64,000 nucleotides of DNA from Streptomyces sedi (GTDB taxonomy: Bacteria > Actinomycetota > Actinomycetes > Streptomycetales > Streptomycetaceae). The position numbers and the translations under genes were made by a program. The notes under the pieces were generated by a model that saw only the letters and a list, made by a program, of their open reading frames with translations, made no database searches and was not told where the DNA came from. Positions 1 through 9,090 of this stretch are shown here, in pieces (the first letter of the stretch is position 1; every line of letters begins with the position of its first letter). The stretch spans positions 1 through 64,000 of the forward strand of contig NZ_VDGT01000002.1 of the NCBI RefSeq assembly GCF_006335015.1. Reading direction: 5' to 3'.

Positions 1-293
1 CGGGGGTTGGTCGACTACTGACCTTGCCGGTCTGGGTGGGTTGTCGTCTGCGCCCCGGTGGTGGGTTGTTCGCGCAGTTCCCCGCGCCCCTGGTGGGGGC
101 TGGCGTCGTCGTGCGGGTGCGGGTTCACCTGCGGCAGGTGACGGCCCGCTTGGGGGCGCGGGGAACTGCGCGGTGCATGGGTGGCGGGCCGCAGTCGACC
201 ACGGTCCGCACCGGCAAGGTGGGTTGTCGGCGTGAGCCCGCTGGTGGGTTGCTCGCGCAGTTCCCCGCGCCCCTGGTGTGGGCTGGCGCCCCC
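1..293. repeat. Dispersed stem-loop repeat, locus A
   Basis: A left arm GCGCAGTTCCCCGCGCCCC at 72-90 pairs with its perfect reverse complement at 153-171, leaving a 62-base loop. The loop holds an inner palindrome CACCTGC-G-GCAGGTG at 126-140. A second left arm follows at 255-273, 183 bases after the first, so the element begins to repeat in tandem. It abuts the stop codon of the NB-ARC gene and holds no credible coding frame. The same element occurs near 4810, 30213, 35120, 45103 and 58809. Confidence 0.9.
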
Positions 294-2330
294 TCACCCC
301 GCCGGAGGCGCCGGCGGAACGCCGGCCCCGCGGTCGGCCTCCGCGAGCCGCTCCGCGACCCGCGCCGCGGCCTCCGGCTCCCGGGTCAGCTCCGCGAGAA
401 CCAGCAGCGCCGCCCGCGCCTTGGCCCACAGGCCGAGGCGTTCGGCCAGGGCCGCCGAGGCGTCCAGCGCGGCGACGGCCTCCGCCGTCCGGCCGGCCGC
501 GCGCAACGCCTCCCCGCGCACGAGGCCGATCCGCGCGTGCAGCGCCGCGTTGCGTTCGCCCGGCACCCGGGCCAGCGCCTCGTCCAGCTCGGCGAGCGCG
601 GCCTCGGGCCGGCCGAGGTCCAGCAGGGCGCCGGCGAGTTGGTAGCCCTGCACGGCCATGCCACGCTCGTCGCCCGCGTTGGCGTCCTTCGCCGCCCGGA
701 AGTGCTCCGCCGCCTCCGCCGGGCGCCCGACCGCGCGGGCCAGCACGCCCCTGGTCTCGTGCAGCACACCGCGCAGCTGCCGCTGCGGGACCGCCGCGAG
801 CAGCGCCTCCGCCGGCTCCAGGGTCTCCTCGGCCGCCGCGTACTCGCGCAACTCCACACGGGCGCGCGCCAGTTGGTTGACCATTCGCAGCTCGGCGTCC
901 GGCCGTCCGGCCCAGCGGGCCGCCACCACGCCGAGCCGGTGGGACTCGATCCAGTCCCCGTAGGGCTTGCGGCTGTGGTAGTACGCCCACAGCGCCTGAC
1001 ACATCAGCCACACCCGCTCGTGGCGCCCGTCCTCGGCCGCCGCCCGCAACAGCGCCAGCACGCCGGCGTGTTCGCGTTCCATCCAGTCCAACGCCTCGCC
1101 GGGCGCGGAGAGTTCGGGAAGGGCCGCCACCTCGGGGCGGGGCTCGTCGCCGGTCAGCCGCAGCCGTTCGCCGAGCACCGCGCGGTCCACCAACTCGCAG
1201 ACGGCCCATGCGAACGCGGAACCCGCCTCCCGCGCCGCCGCCCGCTCCGCCTCGTCCGGCAGTGTCGCCGCGTGCGCCCGCACCTCGTCGTGGAACGCGT
1301 AGTGGCCCGGCGCCCGCCGGGTGACCAGCCGCGCGGCCTCCAACGCGTCCAGCCCCGCGGACGCGTCGTCGACCCCGAGGCTCAGGGCCAGCTCGCGGGG
1401 GAACGTCGGCCCGGGCAGCGCGCCCAGCAGCCGGTAGAGCCGGCGCGTCGCCGGCGGGAAGCTCGCCAGGACCCGGTCGAACGCGTGCCGCATCGTGACG
1501 GCCTCTCCCTCCCGGGCCAGCTCGGCCACCACCCGCTCCACGCCGGCGCCGGAACCGTCCAACAGCCGTTCCCCCACCGTCCACAGCGTCAGCGGCCGGC
1601 CCCCGCACACCCGCAGCAGCCCGCCGAGCGCCGCGTCGCTGACCTCGCTCTCGTCCAGCCAGGAACGGACCAACTCCCGGCAGGCCGCGGTGTCCAGCTC
1701 GCCCACCGGCACCGGCCGCGCGCCGTCCATCCGCAGCGTGCCCAGCGGGCGGCGGCTGGTGACCAGCACCATCCCGTGACGCGGCAGCAGGGCGCGGACC
1801 TCGGCCGCGTGTTCCGCGTTGTCCACCACCAGCAGCAGCCCGTGGCGGCCCGCGGTGGCGGAACGGTAGACGGCGGCGCGCCCCGCCGGGTCGGCCGGCA
1901 CGAAGTCGGCGCCGACGCCCAGCCGTCGGGCCAGGTAGGCGGCCACCGTGCCCAGGTCGACGGCGCCGCCCCGGCGCTCCTGGGCGAGGTCGACGTACAA
2001 CTGGCCGTCGGGGAACCGCTCGACGTGCCGGGCCGCCCACTGGTAGCTCAGCGCCGACTTGCCGATCCCGCCGTCGCCCGTGAGCACCAGCAGCGCCGGG
2101 CCGCCCGCGCCCTCCGGGCCCCGCGCCCGCGCGGCCTCCCACGCGGCGTCCAGCGCGGCGAGTTCGGCCGCCCGGTTGACGAAGCCGTGGGCGGGAGCCG
2201 GCACGTCCCGGGGGACGGGCGGCCGTTGGGCGTGCACCACGGTGAGCGCCTCGATCACGCCGGCCTGGACCTGCGCCCCGAACACCGTTCCGCTGCTCTG
2301 GTTGTGGACCCGCCCGTCCCCGCCGCTCAT
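294..2330 (-). CDS. STAND NTPase (NB-ARC) with C-terminal TPR repeats, NLR-like
   Basis: The 678-residue product starts at the ATG at 2330 (MSGGDGRVHN); longer upstream frames run into the neighbouring gene. Residues 10-26 (NQSSGTVFGAQVQAGVI) resemble the short amyloid signalling motifs found at the N-termini of bacterial NLR-like proteins, with a VQAG core like a RHIM motif. An NB-ARC-type ATPase follows: Walker A GDGGIGKS at 85-92, Walker B LLLVVDN near 165-171 and an LVTSR sensor near 189-193. The second half is alanine-rich helical TPR-like repeats (about 450-670). It is probably a signalling or defence switch that oligomerises on ligand sensing. It lacks the SARP DNA-binding domain of AfsR-type regulators. 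No effector is visible next to it; the left flank is outside the window. Confidence 0.85.
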   Translation of the reverse strand: MSGGDGRVHNQSSGTVFGAQVQAGVIEALTVVHAQRPPVPRDVPAPAHGFVNRAAELAALDAAWEAARARGPEGAGGPALLVLTGDGGIGKSALSYQWAARHVERFPDGQLYVDLAQERRGGAVDLGTVAAYLARRLGVGADFVPADPAGRAAVYRSATAGRHGLLLVVDNAEHAAEVRALLPRHGMVLVTSRRPLGTLRMDGARPVPVGELDTAACRELVRSWLDESEVSDAALGGLLRVCGGRPLTLWTVGERLLDGSGAGVERVVAELAREGEAVTMRHAFDRVLASFPPATRRLYRLLGALPGPTFPRELALSLGVDDASAGLDALEAARLVTRRAPGHYAFHDEVRAHAATLPDEAERAAAREAGSAFAWAVCELVDRAVLGERLRLTGDEPRPEVAALPELSAPGEALDWMEREHAGVLALLRAAAEDGRHERVWLMCQALWAYYHSRKPYGDWIESHRLGVVAARWAGRPDAELRMVNQLARARVELREYAAAEETLEPAEALLAAVPQRQLRGVLHETRGVLARAVGRPAEAAEHFRAAKDANAGDERGMAVQGYQLAGALLDLGRPEAALAELDEALARVPGERNAALHARIGLVRGEALRAAGRTAEAVAALDASAALAERLGLWAKARAALLVLAELTREPEAAARVAERLAEADRGAGVPPAPPAG

Positions 2331-2400
2331 CGCCCGCGCCCTCCCCTTCGTCGACGCCGCCCGCCGATGCCCGACGGGAGCCTTCCCGTCCCCCAGGGTG

Positions 2401-3231
2401 TCAGTCGCCGGGCGACACCTGGATCGACACGTCGTTGTCGATCGTGAAGTACGGCCGGAACACGGCCGAGCCCACCGTCGCCTCCGGGTAGACGAAGACG
2501 GCCTTGCGGTCGGGGATATCGTCCAGCAGCCGCGCCACCCGCACCGGGCGGGCGTCGGCGGCCGGCCGGACGAACACGTTCCACACCGACGTGGCGCCCG
2601 CCTCGGTCGGCAGCGCCCGGTAGTCGGCGGTGAACGTGAACGCGCCGTCCTCGCCCGGCTCCAGCGCCGCCTCCCGCTCCGGGCCCGCCTTGCCGCGCCG
2701 CCGCAGCACGACGGCGGCACCCGGCCCGAACTCGCGGCCCAGCAGCCGCCCGCGCACCGTCACGCCCTCCGGCTCCGGCCGCACCTCGTCGACCTCGGCG
2801 TGCCCGTCGCGCTGCCAGGCGCGGACCGCGAGAAACCCGTCCTTGGTGCGGTAGGGCAGCCGCACCCGCAACACGCCGTCGGACAGCAGCGGTTCGACGG
2901 GCGCCGTGGGCGCCAGCGCGCGCAGGTCGCGCAGCCCGGGCAGCAGCCGCGCCCGGGGCCGCTCCGGGTCCGCCAGCACATAGGTGTCCCAACGCCCCTC
3001 GCGCAGCCGGGGGTTGGACCCGATCTCGGCCCGCCAGCGGCCGGGTGTCTCCGCCACCTCGACCAGCTCGACGGCGTGCCCCGTGGTCTCCTCCTCGCCC
3101 TTCTTCGGCCGAAGCCGCAGCAGCAGCTGGGGCGCGGTGGCCTCGGGCAGCTCCAGCTCGAAACGGAGCCTGCCCTCCTCGTCGACCCGGCAGTCGACGC
3201 GCGGCGCTTCTACGACGGTGGCCTGGCTCAA
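2401..3231 (-). CDS. Unknown protein coupled to a glycosyltransferase
   Basis: The product is a 276-residue soluble protein without signal peptide or membrane segment. It is rich in predicted beta strands and alternating charged residues. It starts with TTG at 3231, and the TTGA overlaps the stop codon of the GT4 gene, so translation is probably coupled. I do not recognise a catalytic motif. The close pairing suggests a role with the glycosyltransferase, for example in assembling or modifying a surface polymer, but that rests on context alone. The NB-ARC gene starts 70 bases downstream and may share the transcript. Confidence 0.75.
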   Translation of the reverse strand: MSQATVVEAPRVDCRVDEEGRLRFELELPEATAPQLLLRLRPKKGEEETTGHAVELVEVAETPGRWRAEIGSNPRLREGRWDTYVLADPERPRARLLPGLRDLRALAPTAPVEPLLSDGVLRVRLPYRTKDGFLAVRAWQRDGHAEVDEVRPEPEGVTVRGRLLGREFGPGAAVVLRRRGKAGPEREAALEPGEDGAFTFTADYRALPTEAGATSVWNVFVRPAADARPVRVARLLDDIPDRKAVFVYPEATVGSAVFRPYFTIDNDVSIQVSPGD

Positions 3232-4493
3232 CGGTTACCCCTTCGGACGGTGCGCAACGTGGAGACGGCGGCGGCGAACGCGGCGTCCCTGACCAGATGA
3301 CCACGGTTGACCAGTCGGGCCCCGACCCTGGCGCCCAGCGAGACGCGCGGCCGACCACTCGCCTTGACCTCGTGCAGCTCGGTGAAGAGCCGTTCGGCCT
3401 GCTCGATGATCGGAACCGGGTCATAGCGCCGGGAGTTGACCAGTGCGCCCTCGCTCATGGAGGCCCGCAGCGCGTCGTTGTTGACCAGTTCCAGCAGCGC
3501 CTCGCCGAGCGCCCGCTGGTCACCGACCGGCACCAGCCGGCCGTCCTTCCCCGGGGTGATGATCTCCGCCGGCCCGTGCGGGCAGTCGGTGCTCACCACG
3601 GGCAGCCCGCAGCGCATCGCCTCCACCAGCGTCATCCCGAACGGCTCGAAGCTGGAGGTGGAGGCCCCGATCGAGCCCTTCACCCACTCGGCCTCCATGG
3701 CGGGCGCGGCACCCATCAGGAACACGTTGTTGTACAGGCCGAGTTCGTTGATCAGGGCGCGCAGCCGGTCGCGCTCCTCGCCCTTGCCGTAGATCCGCAG
3801 CTGCCAGTCGGGCCGCTCGGCGGCGACCCGGGCGAACGAGCGGATCAGCAGGTCGTAGCGCTTCACCCGGACCAGCCGCCCCGCGGCGACCACGATCTTC
3901 GCGCTCGGGTCGGCGGGCGGCAGCGCCGGCGGCGGAACGCTGTTCGGCAGCGCCTCGACCCGCACGCCGGGAAGCCGCATCTTCCGCTGGTAGGCGGCGG
4001 CGTCGGCATGGGTGACGGTCGTCAGGGCGTCCAGCCGCGGATAGACACGGCGCAGCTCGTTGCGCAGCCCCGGCGGGTGGTTGTCGAGCGTCAGATGCTC
4101 CTGGCCGACCAGCACCGCCTCGCGCGGCCCCTGGAGCGCGAGATGCACGTTCAGCCCCGGGCGGGTGCCGATCACCACGTCCGCTTCGAGCGTGGCGAGG
4201 CAGTGGGCGATCCGCTCGTCCGTCAGGGCGCTGTACTGGCTGTAGCGGTATTCGGCGGCCGGAAAGACCCGGGCGGGTCTGAGATGCCGCGGATCGTCCC
4301 GTTCGGTGCGCAGGTCGACCAGCGGGCGCAGACGCACCCGCGGGTCGAGCGAGAAGTTGGGCTCCTCGCGGTGGCGGAGGACGGAGATGATCTCCACCTC
4401 ATGGCGCGGGACGAGGGCCTCGGCCAGGTTGAACGTCGTCCTGATCGTGCCCCCGATCCCGTATGCGTTGTGCAGCAGGAACGAGATCCTCAT
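3228..4493 (-). CDS. Glycosyltransferase family 4 (GT-B fold)
   Basis: The product is 421 residues from the ATG at 4493 (MRISFLLHNAYGIGGT), chosen because AGGAGG lies at 4505-4510, 11 bases upstream. The N-terminal half has the acceptor-domain loop YGIGGT. The C-terminal half has GRLVRVKRYD (205-214) and the GT4 EX7E signature SFEPFGMTLVEAM with Glu283 and Glu291, which binds the nucleotide-sugar donor. It is a retaining transferase, probably for a cell-surface glycan or teichoic-type polymer; donor and acceptor cannot be read from sequence. It is the first gene of a minus-strand unit and overlaps the next gene by four bases. Confidence 0.88.
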   Translation of the reverse strand: MRISFLLHNAYGIGGTIRTTFNLAEALVPRHEVEIISVLRHREEPNFSLDPRVRLRPLVDLRTERDDPRHLRPARVFPAAEYRYSQYSALTDERIAHCLATLEADVVIGTRPGLNVHLALQGPREAVLVGQEHLTLDNHPPGLRNELRRVYPRLDALTTVTHADAAAYQRKMRLPGVRVEALPNSVPPPALPPADPSAKIVVAAGRLVRVKRYDLLIRSFARVAAERPDWQLRIYGKGEERDRLRALINELGLYNNVFLMGAAPAMEAEWVKGSIGASTSSFEPFGMTLVEAMRCGLPVVSTDCPHGPAEIITPGKDGRLVPVGDQRALGEALLELVNNDALRASMSEGALVNSRRYDPVPIIEQAERLFTELHEVKASGRPRVSLGARVGARLVNRGHLVRDAAFAAAVSTLRTVRRGNR

Positions 4494-4714
4494 ACCGGTT
4501 TCGACCTCCTGGGAAGCCTCGTGGGTTGCCGGTGAGCGAGTGACGCTCGTCACGTGCCGCGTGGTCGGGTGGCGGCGTGGCCGCGTACCCGCCTGCGGCG
4601 AACGGTTCACCGGGACGTTTTCGCGAACTCATCAACGAGCGCCCCGCCCCGAGGATGTGCCCCTGACGGGGCATAACCGGAACGACCTCGCGCCCGCCCA
4701 CCGGCAGTGAAGGG

Positions 4715-4749
4715 GCGCTGTCCGCTGTGCGCTGCCCACTGTGCGGTGT
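4715..4749. repeat. Heptamer tandem repeat (five units)
   Basis: The units GCGCTGT, CCGCTGT, GCGCTGC, CCACTGT and GCGGTGT follow each other without gaps. The period of seven matches arrays near 11807 and 33940, although the unit sequence differs. Confidence 0.6.
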
Positions 4750-4809
4750 GTGACGACCCGCCGTGTGGTCTTGTCGTCGCCGTCGTCTGATCCCCGCCAC
4801 GAATGCACC

Positions 4810-4869
4810 GCGCAGTTCCCCGCGCCCCCAAGGCGCCTACCGGCGGTGAAGGGGCGCGGGGAACTGCGC
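4810..4869. repeat. Dispersed stem-loop repeat, locus B (short-loop type)
   Basis: A 19-base arm at 4810-4828 is perfectly complementary to 4851-4869, with a 22-base loop. Read on the minus strand, the loop (TTCACCGCCGGTAGGCGCCT) matches the short loop at 45305-45326. It sits downstream of the phosphoketolase gene, where it could act as a terminator. Confidence 0.9.
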
Positions 4870-4948
4870 GAGCAACCGTCTGCGGGGTGCACGCGACAAC
4901 GCACCGTGCGGCCCGGGCGCCGTTGTCGTCCGCGAGCCGCCCGCAGGG

Positions 4949-7402
4949 CTACACCGCGCCCCAGTGCCAGTTCGCGACCTCCGGGAGGTCCGTCCCGTGT
5001 TCCGTCACCCAACGCCCGTGCCGGAAGCGGGCCTCCGCCATCCGTTGCCGCAGCCGCGCCGCCCGGACCGAGAGGCCGGGGACGCGGTCGATGACGTCCA
5101 TCACCAGCCGGTACCGGTCCAGGTCGTTGCGGACCACCATGTCGAACGGCGTGGTCGTCGACCCCTCCTCCAGATAGCCGCGCACATGCAGCTGCGGGTG
5201 GTTGTCACGGTGGAACGTCAGCCGGTGGATCAGCCACGGATAGCCGTGGTACGCGAAGATCACCGGCCGGTCGCGGGTGAACAGCGCGTGGTAGTCGCGG
5301 TCCGACATCCCGTGCGGATGGTCCTCCGGCGCCATCAGCCGCGCGATGTCCACGACGTTGACGACCCGCACCGCCAACTCCGGCAGATGCCGCCGCAGCA
5401 GGTCGGCCGCCGCCAGCACCTCCTGCGTCGGCACGTCGCCCGCACACCCCAGCACCACGTCCGGCTCTCGGCCGCCCGGGCCCGCGCCGCCCGCGCCCCC
5501 GCCGCCGGAACCCTCCGTTCCGGCCCACTCCCAGATCCCCGCGCCCGCCGCGCAGTGCGCCCGCGCCGCCTCCAGGTCGAGCCAGTCGAAGCACGGCTGC
5601 TTGCCGGCGACCACCACGTTCACGTAGTCCCTGCTGCGCAGCACGTGGTCGGCCACGGCCAGCAGCGTGTTGGTGTCCGGCGGCAGATAGACCCGCACGA
5701 CCTCGGGCGCCTTGTTGAGGACCTGGTCGACGAAGCCCGGGTCCTGGTGCGAGAAGCCGTTGTGATCCTGTCGCCAGACGTGCGAGGTCAGCAGGTAGTT
5801 CAGCGACGCCACCGGCCGCCGCCAGGGCAGCCGCCGGGAGGTGCGCAGCCACTTGATGTGCTGGTTGGCCATCGAGCCGACGATGTGCGCGAACGCCTCG
5901 TAGCTGGAGAACATCCCGTGGCGGCCGGTCAGCAGGTACCCCTCCAGCCAGCCCTGGCAGAGGTGTTCGGAGAGCACCTCCATCACCCGGCCCTCGTGGG
6001 ACAGGTGCTCGTCCACCGGCAGGATCGCCGTCTGCCAGGTCTTGTCCGTCGCGCGGTACACGTCCTGGAGCCGGTTGGACGCGGTCTCGTCCGGGCCGAC
6101 CAGCCGGAAGTCGCGACGTTCCGCCGTCGACGCCATCACCCGGGCGAGCAACCCGCCCAGTACCTTGGTCGGTTCATGACTGCCCGTGCCAGGTGACGCC
6201 ACCTCGACCGCGCACTCCTCCAGCGCGGGCAGCGGCAGCGCGCGCAGCAGCAGACCGCCGTTGGCGTGCGGATTGGCGCCCAGCCTGCGCTCGCCCGTGG
6301 GAAGCCCCGACAGCACGGCCGCCGTCGGCCCGCCCTCCTCGTCGAACAGTTCCTCGGGGCGGTAGGAACGAAGCCACTTCTCCAACTCCGCCAGATGCGC
6401 CGGGTTCCCCCTCGGGTCGGACAACGGGATCTGGTGCGCCCGCCAGGTGCCCTCCACGGGCAGCCCGTCCACCTCGGCCGGCCCGGTGAACCCCTTCGGC
6501 GTGCGCAGCACGATCATCGGCCAGCGGGGCCGCGCCCGCACGCCCTGCCGCCGCGCCGCCCACCACACATCGGCGATCCGGTCCAGCGCGGTGTCCAGCG
6601 CCGCCGCCAACTCCCGGTGCACGGCGGCGGGTTCGTCGCCCGTCACATAGAGCGGGTCGTGCCCCACGCCCCGCAGGTACTGGTCAAGCTCCGGCTCGGG
6701 AACGCGGGCCAGCACCGTCGGGTTCGCGATCTTGTAGCCGTTGAGGTGCAGGATCGGCAGCACCGCGCCGTCGTGCACCGGGTCGAGGAACTTGTTGGCG
6801 TGCCAGGACGCGGCCAGCGGCCCCGTCTCCGCCTCGCCGTCCCCGATCACGCAGGCCACCAGCAGGTTCGGGTTGTCGCAGGCCGCGCCGTACGCGTGGG
6901 CCAGCGAGTAGCCCAGCTCGCCGCCCTCGTGGATCGAACCCGGCGTCTCGGGCGCCACATGGCTCGGCACCCCGCCCGGGAAGGAGAACTGCTTGAACAG
7001 CCGCCCCATCCCCGCCGCGTCCCTGGTCACGTCCGGGTAGGTCTCGGTGTAGCTGCCGTCCAGCCAGGAGTTGGCCAACGGCGCCGGCCCGCCGTGCCCC
7101 GGCCCCCAGACGGCGAGGGCGTCCAGATCCCGTTCGACGATCGCCCGGTCCAGGTGCGCGTGCACCAGGTTCAGCCCCGGGGTGGTGCCCCAGTGGCCCA
7201 GCAGCCGGGGCTTGATGTGCTCGGGCCGCAGCGGCTCCCGCAGCAGCGGGTTGTCCAGCAGATAGATCTGCCCGACGGACAGGTAGTTCGCGGCCCGCCA
7301 CCGCGTGTCCAACGCGGCGAGCGTCTCCTCGTCCGGCAGCACCACCGGAGCGTGACCCCCGGCGGGCGCCTCCGCCCGCCGGGCGTCCTCGCCCGTGGTC
7401 AA
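4949..7402 (-). CDS. xfp: Xylulose-5-phosphate/fructose-6-phosphate phosphoketolase
   Basis: This thiamine-diphosphate enzyme cleaves xylulose 5-phosphate (and often fructose 6-phosphate) with phosphate, giving acetyl phosphate plus glyceraldehyde 3-phosphate or erythrose 4-phosphate. The 817-residue length fits the family. The signature EGGELGY is at 159-165, the cofactor-binding segment GDGEAETGP at 187-195, and the conserved [12 protein letters not shown] lies around residue 540. A glycine/alanine-rich insert ([14 protein letters not shown]) sits in the last third, probably a surface loop. The ATG at 7402 overlaps the stop of the ChaB-type gene (ATGA), so the two are translationally coupled. 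A pyruvate oxidase gene at 59019-60767 also leads to acetyl phosphate or acetate. Confidence 0.96.
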   Translation of the reverse strand: MTTGEDARRAEAPAGGHAPVVLPDEETLAALDTRWRAANYLSVGQIYLLDNPLLREPLRPEHIKPRLLGHWGTTPGLNLVHAHLDRAIVERDLDALAVWGPGHGGPAPLANSWLDGSYTETYPDVTRDAAGMGRLFKQFSFPGGVPSHVAPETPGSIHEGGELGYSLAHAYGAACDNPNLLVACVIGDGEAETGPLAASWHANKFLDPVHDGAVLPILHLNGYKIANPTVLARVPEPELDQYLRGVGHDPLYVTGDEPAAVHRELAAALDTALDRIADVWWAARRQGVRARPRWPMIVLRTPKGFTGPAEVDGLPVEGTWRAHQIPLSDPRGNPAHLAELEKWLRSYRPEELFDEEGGPTAAVLSGLPTGERRLGANPHANGGLLLRALPLPALEECAVEVASPGTGSHEPTKVLGGLLARVMASTAERRDFRLVGPDETASNRLQDVYRATDKTWQTAILPVDEHLSHEGRVMEVLSEHLCQGWLEGYLLTGRHGMFSSYEAFAHIVGSMANQHIKWLRTSRRLPWRRPVASLNYLLTSHVWRQDHNGFSHQDPGFVDQVLNKAPEVVRVYLPPDTNTLLAVADHVLRSRDYVNVVVAGKQPCFDWLDLEAARAHCAAGAGIWEWAGTEGSGGGGAGGAGPGGREPDVVLGCAGDVPTQEVLAAADLLRRHLPELAVRVVNVVDIARLMAPEDHPHGMSDRDYHALFTRDRPVIFAYHGYPWLIHRLTFHRDNHPQLHVRGYLEEGSTTTPFDMVVRNDLDRYRLVMDVIDRVPGLSVRAARLRQRMAEARFRHGRWVTEHGTDLPEVANWHWGAV

Positions 7403-7803
7403 CGGGACCTGGCCCGGCGGGTCGCGCGCCGGTTCGCCGCCTTGACGGCGCCCAACAGCTCGCGACGGTCCATCCGGGAACGCCCGGGAACGTCCAGCCG
7501 CCTGGCCATCTCGTACAGGTGCGCCTTGGTGTCCTTCTCGTCCACGCCCTGCCCGCTGCGCCCGCCGACCTGGCGCGGCCTGGCCGACTGGGGATCGGAC
7601 GGCGCCTTCCGGCCGCGCTCCTTGCGTTCCCAGTGGTCGCCGACCTTCTCGTGCGTGTGCTTGAGCGCCCCGTAGGCGACCCGCTGGGCGCGCTGCCCCC
7701 GGCCGTACTCCTTGAGCGCGTTGTCGTGCGCCTTCACCCAGGTGCGCTGCGCGCTTTCCGGGGAGCGCTCCAACGTCGAGGGCATGTCCTTCCGTCCCGG
7801 CAT
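7399..7803 (-). CDS. ChaB family protein with Rho-N/SAP-like C-terminus
   Basis: The product is 134 residues from the ATG at 7803 ([14 protein letters not shown]), with AGGAGG at 7814-7819, ten bases upstream. The first half ([20 protein letters not shown]) matches the ChaB fold, named for a putative regulator of cation transport. The strongly basic C-terminus ([20 protein letters not shown]...ELLGAVKAA) looks like the small helical nucleic-acid-binding module of Rho-N/SAP type. The combination is common in actinobacteria, often in stress-related operons. It is coupled to phosphoketolase by an ATGA overlap and leads the operon. Its molecular role is not known. Confidence 0.85.
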   Translation of the reverse strand: MPGRKDMPSTLERSPESAQRTWVKAHDNALKEYGRGQRAQRVAYGALKHTHEKVGDHWERKERGRKAPSDPQSARPRQVGGRSGQGVDEKDTKAHLYEMARRLDVPGRSRMDRRELLGAVKAANRRATRRARSR

Positions 7804-7896
7804 GGGCCGATCACCTCCTGGTACGGGCCCGGCCGGATGAGAACCCGGCACGGGCCGGCGCCGGGTACCCGTGGGGGAGGGAACGAAACGGGCCGG

Positions 7897-7988
7897 CCGC
7901 CGCGAGCGGCGTCGGGTGGCCGCCGCGAACGGTGCCAGCCGGTTGTCGCGAACGGTGTCACGTGGCTGTCGGGAACGGCGTCAGGTGG
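7897..7988. repeat. 23-base tandem repeat (four units)
   Basis: Four contiguous 23-base units start at 7897, 7920, 7943 and 7966, sharing a core like GTCGCGAACGGTGTCACGTGG. The last unit overlaps the stop codon of the XRE gene at 7981. The array lies about 95-185 bases upstream of the ChaB/phosphoketolase operon, so it may be a set of operator sites or simply a slipped array. Confidence 0.8.
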
Positions 7989-8322
7989 GGTGGGGGTGCG
8001 GGGTGAAGCTGATGTGGGAACTCTCCGCGTCCAGGGTGACACTCAGCGCGCCGTCCAGCGCCTTCACCAGCCGTTGCAGCGGTTGCAGCGTCGGCAGGGA
8101 GCCTCCGCCCTCGATGCGGGACACCTGCGAACGCGTCATCTCGGCGCGCTCGGCCAACTCGGTCCGGGACAGTCCCAGCGCGACCCGGCGCTCGTGGATC
8201 AGCCGGCCGAGCTCGACGGCGAGGAGGGCGTCCAACTGCTCCTGGTCGTACGCGCCCGCCCCACGCGGCGGCGCCCCCGACGGCGGGTCGGCGTCCGGGG
8301 CTTGTACCTGGCCTTGGTTCAT
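7981..8322 (-). CDS. XRE family regulator (HigA-like)
   Basis: The product is 113 residues from the ATG at 8322 (MNQGQVQAPD), preceded by GGGGAGA. A helix-turn-helix fills residues 40-90 (LIHERRVALGLSRTELAERAEMTRSQVSRIEGGGSLPT). The short C-terminus resembles chromosomal HigA-type antitoxins, but no toxin frame lies immediately upstream or downstream. It is either an orphan antitoxin-like repressor or a stand-alone regulator. The 23-base tandem repeat at its 3' end is a possible target. The AT-richer stretch 8340-8470 probably carries its promoter. Confidence 0.8.
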   Translation of the reverse strand: MNQGQVQAPDADPPSGAPPRGAGAYDQEQLDALLAVELGRLIHERRVALGLSRTELAERAEMTRSQVSRIEGGGSLPTLQPLQRLVKALDGALSVTLDAESSHISFTPHPHPT

Positions 8323-9090
8323 ACGGTCTCCCCTGTCTGACGGTCCCGTTCGCCCGTTCGTCCGTTGCTTCTTCCGTTGCTGGGGAATGCGGCAGCCTTG
8401 GGGAACTCGGGAATTCCGCAGAGACGATGCCTCCTTCCGCGTCCCTTCTTCCACCCGAAACGGGAGGATTCATCCGTTCGAGCTGCGCACGGCGGTGGCG
8501 GTGACGGTGGTCGGACTACCTGGCGCATGTCCCCGCTTCCGCGGCAGCTGTGGGCGGTCTACGTGGCGCGTGGTCGGCCGGCTCTCCGTCGCGTGCGGAT
8601 GGCCGTGGCAGGCGGCTACGAGGGGGAGGGGCGCGGGGCGTGGCGTCGTGCGCTGTCGACGGGGGCGTGGGCGGCGGGGGCCGCGCCACCCGGGCGCCAT
8701 GACCGCGCGTTCTCCCCGGGCCGGCACGCCGCCGGTGGCGCGGGCGGCGCGCACCCGGCTCCGCCGGGCCTCCCACGGCGCCACCTCCCCACTACGCTGA
8801 CCGCGCCGCGGGGCTACCGTCGTTCCACCGGGCGCGACGCCACGAGGAGCGTGACGCCACGAGAAGGAGGCCCCCATGCGTCGCACGACACCGCCCGTGC
8901 CGTGACGAGGCCGGCCCTTCGGTGACTCGCGAACCGGGACCGTACCGCGCGCTACGTGAGTGACGGCGGGAACGTACGCTGTCCCGGCGGCGGCAGTCGA
9001 GGCGCTGTCGCGCGTGCCCAACGCGATGACGAGGGCGGATCACTTCTTCGACGCGTCCGTGTGCGGCGGACTCGGTTTCGTCTGACCGGG
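8323..9090. other. Gene-poor stretch, one possible leader peptide
   Basis: No frame here shows convincing codon bias or a recognisable domain. The left 150 bases are AT-richer and likely hold the XRE promoter. The only translational signal I can support is at 8876-8905: an ATG preceded by AAGGAGG opens a nine-codon frame (MRRTTPPVP) ending in TGA. It could be a leader peptide for the gene at 9091 or chance. A direct repeat GACGCCACGAG occurs twice, 18 bases apart, just before it. Confidence 0.4.

Larger units (their letters stand above)
4494..4948. other. Intergenic region: heptamer array and stem-loop repeat
   Basis: These 455 bases hold no credible gene. From 4494 to about 4700 they carry the promoter of the glycosyltransferase gene. 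At 4715-4749 there are five degenerate 7-base units of the form NCNCTGT. At 4810-4869 lies a dispersed stem-loop, annotated separately, 80 bases past the phosphoketolase stop codon. Confidence 0.6.

Noticed and set aside
24..2447. Very long open frames antisense to real genes (also about 13000-15402, 14682-18110 and 36447-39398)
   Set aside because: High GC keeps opposite frames open. Their translations are low-complexity Arg/Gly/Ala/Pro-rich without domains, while the other strand has clear families.
8470..9021. Open frames in the gene-poor stretch, both strands
   Set aside because: No domain or codon bias, translations are Arg/Pro-rich and no ribosome site was found.
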